Assembly: GCA_900319635.1 (NCBI GenBank)
Contig: ONPF01000024.1
Location: forward strand, 22,742-66,763
Origin: an uncultured Eubacteriales bacterium
Lineage (GTDB): Bacteria; Bacillota; Clostridia; Oscillospirales; Oscillospiraceae
Length of the DNA stretch: 44,022 nucleotides
Direction of reading: 5' to 3'
Shown here: piece by piece, positions 37,987 to 44,022 of the stretch
Numbering within the stretch: position 1 is the stretch's first letter
Layout: every line of letters begins with the position of its first letter
The notes under the pieces: generated by a model
Seen by the model: the letters and a program-made list of their open reading frames with translations, nothing else
What the model was told of the DNA's origin: nothing
Databases searched by the model: none
Made by a program: the position numbers and the translations under genes

Positions 37987-38872
37987 GATTTTCCTCCCCG
38001 CTCATCGCATAGAGTTCTTTCGCCTTTTCCACCTTATAGCGGAAGCAGTCCTCCCGCAGCTTGTCCTGCTCCGGCTTTTCCTCGGCTTTATCTGTGCCGA
38101 AGCCATGATAACCATCTTTGTACATCTTCAGATCCAGCAACTTGCCGTGCTGCTTCAAAAGCTCGGCGTAGCGCTCTCCCTGGGGATGCAGGGGATCCCG
38201 GCCGCAGACGATGACCACAGCCGGAGAGAGCTTTTCCAGCGTTTCCGCTGTGATCTTCGCCGCCGGGGACAGCACCTCGCTGTCCAGCGGCAGCTTGGGA
38301 GGATAAAGCTCAAACATCAGCTTGTAGAGCTTGTCCCCTTCCGGAAAGTCGATGGGGATCGTATGGGTGAAGTCCAGGAAGGGAACCTCCATGATCTGTC
38401 CTGCAATTCGAATACCCTGCTGCGCCAGCAGGATGGCGGAGCCTGCCGTGAGGTGTCCGCCCGCACTGCCGCCGGAGAGGATGATCCTGTCGGGGTCGAT
38501 GCCAAGCTGTTTTGCGTGGGCTTTCAGCCACTTGACGGTATCCACGACCTCCTCCTGGGGATAGGGAAAGCTCCGGTCATAGAGCCGCTTGTAGTTCACA
38601 TTGACCACAAAGGCCCCCAGCTCCTCGCTCAGCCGCTGGCAGTAACGGTCGTCGTCCACCGCGTCCAGGCCGACCCAGGCGCCGCCGTGGATCTGGACGA
38701 ACACCGGCATGTTTTCCCGCTTCTCGGGGTAGTAGAAGAGCACCTCCACCGGCTCCTTGCCTTCACGTTGAATATAGCTGCGATCCCCGACAACGGGATC
38801 GGTTTTGTAATGCTTATTGACCTTATGGAAGCGGGCGTTCATTACCGCCCGTTTGATTGCTGTAAACGCCAT
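37964..38872 (-). CDS. alpha/beta-hydrolase, hormone-sensitive-lipase-like esterase
   Basis: The 302-residue cytoplasmic esterase has the oxyanion motif VQIHGGAWVG, the nucleophile ILSGGSAGGHL, PLHPQGERYAELL and the late His in KDGYHGFGT. The ATG at 38872 has GAGGTG upstream and lies 1 nt after the GH2 stop codon; the longer TTG frame to 38887 is rejected. The natural ester is unknown; acyl-sugar deacylation fits the operon. Confidence 0.87.
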   Translation of the reverse strand: MAFTAIKRAVMNARFHKVNKHYKTDPVVGDRSYIQREGKEPVEVLFYYPEKRENMPVFVQIHGGAWVGLDAVDDDRYCQRLSEELGAFVVNVNYKRLYDRSFPYPQEEVVDTVKWLKAHAKQLGIDPDRIILSGGSAGGHLTAGSAILLAQQGIRIAGQIMEVPFLDFTHTIPIDFPEGDKLYKLMFELYPPKLPLDSEVLSPAAKITAETLEKLSPAVVIVCGRDPLHPQGERYAELLKQHGKLLDLKMYKDGYHGFGTDKAEEKPEQDKLREDCFRYKVEKAKELYAMSGEENHGKAENA

Positions 38873-38873
38873 G

Positions 38874-41171
38874 TCATTGCACCTCAATCTTCAATTCTCC
38901 GTCACCGCGCGTCACGATGAGCGCCCGGCCGTGCCAGGTCTGGATGGTCTTGTCGAAATAGTTCTCCTCGCTCTTTGGGTCGGCTGTGCCGAAGCCAAGG
39001 ATTAAACGATCTCCCTTCGTTTCCGCCGTGATCGTCAACACCGCCTCCGGGTTGAGGACGCCCTCTTTGTCCTTTACGGAGAGCTCGATGATCCCGCCGC
39101 CAAGGTCTGTCTGTTCGATATGCACTTCGTCGGAGGAAGTCATCAGCCGATCCTGTTCCACGCTCTTTCCGTCCCGGATATTGATCGCTGTCAGCTCGCC
39201 CGGCTCATAAACAGTGTCAAACCGCGCCTTGCAGCGCTCTGTTTTCTGCTTTCCGACCGAGCGGCCGTTGACAAGCAGCTCCACCTCATCGGCGTCGGAA
39301 TAGACCTCCACCACGATGGGCTTGCCTTCATAGCCCCGATAGTTCCAGCTCCGCAGGGCGTCCGACCAGCCCCAGCGGGTGGGAGACTGCTTTTCTCCGA
39401 AATGAGCCGGGTCCTGCACCGCAAGATAGGGCTCTTTCCGCAGCCCCCAGACGATCTGCCGCCAGTAGGACACCGGGCGGCGGTCACCGATCAGATCAAA
39501 GTCACCGCAGCCCGCCGTTCGCCAGGGATAGGCGCCGTACAGATCGTACTCCAGCGCCTCGCCGTAGCGATGCTGCCCGACGCCGGCCTCGCCCAGGTAG
39601 TCCCAGGCCGTCCAGCCGAAGTCTCCGATCAGCTGCGGAAGCTTCTCGCAGAGCTTCCAGTTCTCATAGAGTGCGCCGGGATAACATTCTGCCCCCAGCA
39701 TAACGCGGTGGGGATATTGCGCAGCGTCCGCTTCATAGCGGAAGACGGCGTAGTTGTAGCCCGCCGCGTCCAGATAGCTGAAGGCCTCCTCCAGCGGCTC
39801 GCCGATCTCCCGGGAGGCCATGAGTTTTGCCAGCTCCTCCGCATTTCCGTTCAGAATGGAATTGATGTCCGCCCCGGCCTTGACTGCCAGCTCCGGAATG
39901 CGATCCATCAGCGACAGCACCGGGTTTACGCAGTTGGTAAGATAACGCGAAGGATCCATTGCACGGATATGATCGCAGATCTGTCTGCCGTATTGGGCCT
40001 CGTGAGGATCGCTGACCTCACAGATCTCATTGCCGATAGAATAAAAGATCACCGAGGGATGATGGAAAGCCAACTCCACCATGGCCGCGGCGTCTTCCTT
40101 CCAGTGAGAAAGAAAGTGGGCGGAATAATCAGAGTCCACCTTTGGCATCGTCCAGGCGTCGCAGAGCTCCAGCATCACAAGCATTCCCAGCTCGTCACAG
40201 GCCTCCAGCACCGTGCGGCTGGTGGGAAAATGGGCGCAGCGGATCGCGTTGTAGCCCGCTTCCTTGAGCTTCCGAATGCGCCGGAAAGTCAGCGCCCGGT
40301 GCTCCACCGCTCCGATGACGCCGTGATCCTGATGGATGCAGCCGCCCCGGAGCTTGACGGGCTCGCCGTTTATGCGCAGCCCGCGCCTTACGTCCAGGGA
40401 AAGGGTACGGACGCCGAAGCGCGTGTGCTCTGTGTCCAGTCCCTCAAGCACTGTCTCGCAATCGTACAGGAAGGGATCGTCAACTCTCCAGAGCTTTGGG
40501 TGCTCCAGCGTAAAGCGCAGCGTTGCCGTCTTGGTTTCATTCGCAAAGAGCGTTACCGGGGCACTGATCTCTGTATCGCCGATCCGATGGCGCAGGCAAA
40601 GCGTTTGCTGCCGTGCTTCCCGGTTGACCAGCGTGGTCTGGATCAGCAGCGCCGCGGCTTCCTCATCCGCTTCCGTCACGGTGATCTTCACGCCGTTTGG
40701 AGCAATATGGACGCTGCCTGCCCGCAGCAGCCATACGTCCCGGTAAATGCCGGCGCCTGTATACCAGCGGCTGGACGAAACGCCGTTTCGCACCAGTACC
40801 TTGACGGTATTCTTTCCCTGTTTCAGGAAAGGCGAAATATCGACCGTAAAAGCGGTATAGCCATTATAGTGCTGCGCCGCCAGGCAGCCGTTGATAGTCA
40901 CTGCCGCATTGTGATAGACGCCTTCAAATTCCAGGTACGCGGCGCCGGAGGGGTCATTCCATTGGAATTCTTTGGTATAGTGAACGGTCTCGGCGGGGTA
41001 ATACCCGGTGGCATTGCCGGTGGGCGTTTGGGGATCCCGCGCCCGGCCGATCATGGCGTCATGGGGCAGCGTTACCGGAACCGGCGTCTGTGCGCCGCTG
41101 ATCGTGCGCTCCAGAGCCGTTCCGCTGCCGCGGCAGAACAGCCAGCCGCTGTTGAAGCTCTCCCGGTTCAT
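38874..41171 (-). CDS. GH2 family glycoside hydrolase (beta-galactosidase-like)
   Basis: The 765-residue enzyme has an N-terminal jelly-roll (YLEFEGVYHNAAVTINGCLAAQH), an Ig-like sandwich, a TIM barrel with RCAHFPTSRTVLEACDELGMLVMLE, acid/base Glu382 in YSIGNEICE and a likely nucleophile Glu495 in MLGAECYPGA. A C-terminal DUF4982-like Ig domain follows (VEVYSDADEVELLVNGRSVGKQ). The family holds beta-galactosidases, glucuronidases, mannosidases and arabinopyranosidases; I cannot choose among them safely. No signal peptide. The ATG at 41171 shares one base with the transporter's stop codon (TGATG). Confidence 0.9.
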   Translation of the reverse strand: MNRESFNSGWLFCRGSGTALERTISGAQTPVPVTLPHDAMIGRARDPQTPTGNATGYYPAETVHYTKEFQWNDPSGAAYLEFEGVYHNAAVTINGCLAAQHYNGYTAFTVDISPFLKQGKNTVKVLVRNGVSSSRWYTGAGIYRDVWLLRAGSVHIAPNGVKITVTEADEEAAALLIQTTLVNREARQQTLCLRHRIGDTEISAPVTLFANETKTATLRFTLEHPKLWRVDDPFLYDCETVLEGLDTEHTRFGVRTLSLDVRRGLRINGEPVKLRGGCIHQDHGVIGAVEHRALTFRRIRKLKEAGYNAIRCAHFPTSRTVLEACDELGMLVMLELCDAWTMPKVDSDYSAHFLSHWKEDAAAMVELAFHHPSVIFYSIGNEICEVSDPHEAQYGRQICDHIRAMDPSRYLTNCVNPVLSLMDRIPELAVKAGADINSILNGNAEELAKLMASREIGEPLEEAFSYLDAAGYNYAVFRYEADAAQYPHRVMLGAECYPGALYENWKLCEKLPQLIGDFGWTAWDYLGEAGVGQHRYGEALEYDLYGAYPWRTAGCGDFDLIGDRRPVSYWRQIVWGLRKEPYLAVQDPAHFGEKQSPTRWGWSDALRSWNYRGYEGKPIVVEVYSDADEVELLVNGRSVGKQKTERCKARFDTVYEPGELTAINIRDGKSVEQDRLMTSSDEVHIEQTDLGGGIIELSVKDKEGVLNPEAVLTITAETKGDRLILGFGTADPKSEENYFDKTIQTWHGRALIVTRGDGELKIEVQ

Positions 41172-42670
41172 CAATACTTCCTCGAAAGCTGGGCTTCACA
41201 TTCCTCGCGGCTGATTTCGCCGGAATTGCACTTTGCCATCAACTCGGCATCCTTGTCCTTCAGCTTATAGAACATCAGGATCAAGGCCGAAAGCAGGAAC
41301 CCAATACCGGGGATCAGCGCATAAACGACCCACATCCCGTGAATTGCCAAGGGTGTCTGATAACCTGCCTGACCGACAGACGTGCCCATAGCAAGCAATT
41401 CTTCATAGCTTTCCGCCTGAATCTTATGCCAGCCGTATAGCCCCATGACAAGCAGGCCGAGACTTGCTCCGACGCCATTGGTGGCCTTAGAGACGAAGGC
41501 GTTGAGCGCATAGAAGATACCGGAGCAGTCCTTGCCGGTTTTGTAGCGGGTGTACTCGATGGTGTCCGGTGCGATGAAGTTCATAAATACATAGCGGAGG
41601 GAATTGGCAAGCCCCGCAATCGTGCCGAGGATAATGAACACAACGATGTTTTCATAACCGACGATGTACTGAAGAATATACATACCGCCGAAAACAAGCC
41701 CCAGCAGAAACATCGAATTTCTTCTTCCGAAACGCTTTGAGATTTTATCCGCTTGGGTGTTGATCAAAATGGCGGGCACAAATGCAATCAGGACAGGAAG
41801 GGATGTGACCAGTGTTCTGCCGTCGAAGAGATAGAAGGAAATCAGAGAACCGACTGCGGCGCTGGTAGCGGTGACGCCGGCAATCAGGGAGGAAAGCAGG
41901 TAAATGAGCATGTATTTATTTGTTTTCACGCAGTTCCACATATCCCGGAGGGTGTAGCTCTCGTTCTTCTCGCCCTCCACGTTTTTCAGCTCGGTATTGT
42001 ACTCTTTTCCCTTGCGTACCAGCGGCAGCATGATAACGACACAGAGGATCATAGCGCCGATGGAGACAGAAGTGAAGCTGAAGCCCGGGCCGTCCACCGG
42101 GTCCACCAGGAAGTTCAAAGCCACACCAACAATCACCGCCGCCAGAACCGTAATGATTCCTTTCACGGTAATGATGTGGGTCCGCTCCTCGGTGTTGTCC
42201 GTCAGGGTCATCACCAGGGAATTCATGGGCACCTCGTTGAGGGTGCAGGAGAAGTCATAGAGCAGATAGCTCACCACAAACCAGGCCATCTTCGCGCCAA
42301 CTGGCAGCGTTGAGGGCATCAGATAGAACACCACGGTGAACAGCGGGAAGAGGAAGAATGTCAACCGGAACCAGGGCAGATACTTGCCCTCGCCGGTCAG
42401 CTTGCGAAAGGCCTTCCATTCCGTGATCTTGAGCTTGTCGATCAGGTAGCCGAAAACCACGTCGTCCACCGCGTCAATCAGCTTGAGCACCAACAGCACG
42501 CTGGCCAGCACCTCCAGATCGACGCCCCGCAGGGCCAGGAACGCAGTCATAAAGGTCTGAAATACAGAGGTGCCGAATAGTCTGCCGCGGTCAGAGAGAT
42601 AGTAGTTGAAACGCTCCCGGGTACTGAGCCGCCAGTCGGGATGCTTGTTGATTCGTTCTTTTTTTCCCAT
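41171..42670 (-). CDS. GPH family (glycoside-pentoside-hexuronide) cation symporter
   Basis: The 499-residue, twelve-helix major facilitator imports a glycoside or oligosaccharide with H+ or Na+. Family marks are the first-half loop LKLIDAVDDVVFGYLIDK (about 62-79), a GPH-specific region where MelB has its cation-site aspartates, LLYDFSCTLNEVPMNSL, and IAPDTIEYTRYKTGKDCSGIFYALNAFVSKATNGVG in the second half. It is the only transporter of the operon, and since the glycosidases are cytoplasmic it must bring the substrate in intact. A GGGG motif precedes the ATG. Confidence 0.92.
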   Translation of the reverse strand: MGKKERINKHPDWRLSTRERFNYYLSDRGRLFGTSVFQTFMTAFLALRGVDLEVLASVLLVLKLIDAVDDVVFGYLIDKLKITEWKAFRKLTGEGKYLPWFRLTFFLFPLFTVVFYLMPSTLPVGAKMAWFVVSYLLYDFSCTLNEVPMNSLVMTLTDNTEERTHIITVKGIITVLAAVIVGVALNFLVDPVDGPGFSFTSVSIGAMILCVVIMLPLVRKGKEYNTELKNVEGEKNESYTLRDMWNCVKTNKYMLIYLLSSLIAGVTATSAAVGSLISFYLFDGRTLVTSLPVLIAFVPAILINTQADKISKRFGRRNSMFLLGLVFGGMYILQYIVGYENIVVFIILGTIAGLANSLRYVFMNFIAPDTIEYTRYKTGKDCSGIFYALNAFVSKATNGVGASLGLLVMGLYGWHKIQAESYEELLAMGTSVGQAGYQTPLAIHGMWVVYALIPGIGFLLSALILMFYKLKDKDAELMAKCNSGEISREECEAQLSRKY

Positions 42671-42683
42671 CGTTCTCTACCCC

Positions 42684-43649
42684 TTATATGTATTTTTTTA
42701 TAAACTTCATCATCCGGTCAAAGGCTTCTTTTGCATGCGGCTCGGCGTCCATCCGATCCATGTAGCCGTGGGGAAGCTTCGCCCCGGGGAAAAAGACCAG
42801 CTCGTTGGGGACGCCGATCTCGTCCAGCTTCTTTTTGAGGCCCCGTCCCTCGGTTATGAAATAGCCGTTCTCGTCGTTTGGCTCGTTGGAGGCGTTGATC
42901 CAGCTGGGAATAAAGCTGTCACGAATGTAGGTTTTCGCATTGAGCATCGCCACGGCCTCCGGCGTGTTTCGTTTCGCCCCCGTTGCGCAGCCCAGCATGG
43001 CGTACATGTTGCCGTCAAATACACTGGCGTCCAGCGCGGCCTCGTCGATGGCCAGTACCTTCAGGTTTTCCGTTGTCATCACAGGATTGACGCCGAGCAT
43101 GGCGGCATACTCGGGATTACAGACGCAGGCGGCATAGATTTCCGTCATATTCGCCCCGGCGCTTCCTCCGGAAAGACAGACGCGGGACATATCCAGATGA
43201 AGCTCCTCTTCATGCGCGATCAGATAGCGGAACAGCTCGTCCGTCTGCCGGATCGGCACCGGAAAGCGGTACTGCGGCGCGAGCGCGTAGTCGGCATTGA
43301 CCAGGATATAGCCTGCTCGCACGATGGCTTCCAGCTTCCCCACGCCGCCTCCGCCGGTCTGCAGCGGGTCGCCGGAGGACTTGTTGCCGAAAATGAAGCC
43401 GCCGCCGTGGAAGTACACCACCACGGGCCGCTTCTCGCCGCTGTCATCGGGATACCAGATGTCCGCGAAGCTGTTGGGCCAGGTCTCGCCGTATTTCACG
43501 TCGCTGCGGCAGATCAGGCCGCTGGGAAGCTTCTTCACTTCCGGCGCATGCCAGGGCTCCCACTCGTTGGGCTTGTGCCCCTTGTAGAGCTTTGCATAGA
43601 CCGCCTTTTGCACGAGCGTACATTTCAGATCGTTCAGGAGCTTACCCAT
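42684..43649 (-). CDS. alpha/beta-hydrolase, hormone-sensitive-lipase-like esterase (first gene of the operon)
   Basis: The 321-residue cytoplasmic esterase has the HGGG oxyanion motif in VVVYFHGGGFIFGN, the nucleophile VCLSGGSAGANM (Ser near 161) and a late GAKLPHGYM with the His. It is one of six alpha/beta-hydrolases in the operon. AAAGGAAAAG precedes the ATG; a TATAAT box lies about 50 nt upstream. The ester substrate is unknown. Confidence 0.87.
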   Translation of the reverse strand: MGKLLNDLKCTLVQKAVYAKLYKGHKPNEWEPWHAPEVKKLPSGLICRSDVKYGETWPNSFADIWYPDDSGEKRPVVVYFHGGGFIFGNKSSGDPLQTGGGGVGKLEAIVRAGYILVNADYALAPQYRFPVPIRQTDELFRYLIAHEEELHLDMSRVCLSGGSAGANMTEIYAACVCNPEYAAMLGVNPVMTTENLKVLAIDEAALDASVFDGNMYAMLGCATGAKRNTPEAVAMLNAKTYIRDSFIPSWINASNEPNDENGYFITEGRGLKKKLDEIGVPNELVFFPGAKLPHGYMDRMDAEPHAKEAFDRMMKFIKKYI

Positions 43650-43697
43650 CTCGCTTTTCCTTTCGTAATACAGGCTTTTTATGTCTCGGCATATTTT

Positions 43698-43703
43698 ATT
43701 ATA
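43698..43703 (-). promoter_or_regulatory. -10 box of the glycan operon promoter
   Basis: A perfect TATAAT on the minus strand, but the -35 region (43721-43726) is only a T-run. This is the pattern expected if an activator outside this window is needed. The stretch 43731-43873 shows nothing else. Confidence 0.5.
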
Positions 43704-43873
43704 CCGATTTCACCGCATAAAAAAATACCGTTATTTTTCTTCTTGAATGGGTTGATTTTTACCTCGCCATCCTGTATTGTAAATCTTGAACAAAAGGTAA
43801 ACGATGATTCAATACGGCGAGAGCGAATACCGAGCAAATTTTTGTCAGATCGAGGCACAAAAACGCAGGAATA

Positions 43874-43906
43874 CTCAAGCTGTCGACAAAGTGTCGACAG
43901 CTTGAG
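43874..43906. repeat. perfect 15-bp palindrome with AAG loop
   Basis: CTCAAGCTGTCGACA, loop AAG, then the exact complement. There is no T-run on either side, so a terminator is less likely than a protein-binding or mobile-repeat palindrome. Confidence 0.7.
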
Positions 43907-43909
43907 AGC

Positions 43910-43944
43910 AAAACTGGGAACTACCGAAAAAAGTTCCCAGTTTT
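43910..43944. terminator. bidirectional terminator-like hairpin
   Basis: AAAACTGGGAACT and AGTTCCCAGTTTT pair perfectly (13 bp) around a 9-nt loop, with A/T tracts built into the ends. It would insulate the glycan operon from what lies to the right. Confidence 0.65.
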
Positions 43945-43957
43945 GCGTAGATTGAAC

Positions 43958-43987
43958 GTGAAGGGGGGCATACCCTCCCCCCTTCAC
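43958..43987. repeat. GTGAAGGGGG/CCCCCTTCAC hairpin
   Basis: A third strong palindrome in 120 nt (10-bp stem). A partial CCATGCG/CGCATGG palindrome (43996-44022) reaches the window edge. Confidence 0.55.
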
Positions 43988-44022
43988 AATCCCCCCATGC
44001 GTGTCCAAACTATGCCGCATGG

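Noticed and set aside
39120-41270. 716-codon open frame on the plus strand
   Set aside because: Complement of the GH2 gene; composition reflects codon bias of the opposite strand.
43679-44020. 113-codon open frame on the minus strand
   Set aside because: It runs through three strong palindromes and ends over the operon promoter; no domain is visible.

Overview
The window looks like chromosomal DNA of a GC-rich, low-oxygen gut-type Clostridia (Oscillospiraceae-like Firmicute). The reasons are strong GGAGG-type ribosome binding sites, sigma-A promoters with 17-18 bp spacers, a class B sortase, many lipoproteins with Cys-rich ribbons, a GPH-type sugar symporter and a TRAP transporter. The genus is an inference and cannot be fixed from this piece.

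Layout. 1-3000: a surface protein that runs off the left edge, a class B sortase and thiamine pyrophosphokinase, all on the minus strand. 3060-4060: about 1 kb without protein genes, holding a palindrome-rich mobile repeat, two structured repeats that copy the 3' end of the neighbouring tRNA, and tRNA-Gly(CCC). 4386-8615: an envelope-stress-like operon resembling Bacillus ydjI/ydjG/ydjH (SPFH protein, lipoprotein, zinc-ribbon membrane protein, TPM protein) without pspA. 8661-11101: a degenerate histidine-phosphatase-like protein, TspO, and an esterase lipoprotein. 11213-17990: a GntR/FCD regulator divergent from a TRAP transporter operon with a split transketolase and a Gfo/Idh/MocA oxidoreductase; near-identical 15-bp palindromes sit just downstream of both promoters. 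18037-20339: a TetR regulator with a double palindromic operator, heading an operon for an ABM monooxygenase, a carboxymuconolactone decarboxylase-cupin fusion and a flavodoxin. 20390-22584: a second copy of the mobile repeat, an AT-rich glycosyltransferase islet bounded by two repeats that copy the tRNA-Pro 3' end, and tRNA-Pro(CGG). 22846-25426: an Ig-like secreted protein and a lipoprotein. 25427-25978: a truncated DUF6809-like gene next to a mobile-repeat end. 25979-43649: a 12-gene minus-strand glycan operon (GPH transporter; GH2, GH3, GH78 and GH94; six alpha/beta-hydrolases including two pectin-acetylesterase-like proteins; one small membrane protein). 43650-44022: its promoter region and a row of strong hairpins.

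How the parts work together. In the glycan operon, the symporter would import an esterified, rhamnose- and glucose-containing oligosaccharide or glycoside. Intracellular esterases would strip acyl groups, GH78, GH2 and GH3 would remove sugars, and the GH94 phosphorylase would save energy by phosphorolysis. The TRAP operon would import an organic or sugar acid, whose carbon skeleton is handled by the oxidoreductase and the transketolase pair.

The most novel signal is non-coding. Four copies of a roughly 130-150 nt multi-hairpin element (three complete, one truncated) have stems that covary between copies. Their outer stem is built from the 3' end of whichever tRNA they belong to (Gly or Pro), starting at the same T-loop base in both. 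A second, unrelated repeat has inserted twice, each time with a whole terminator stem-loop duplicated at its two ends.
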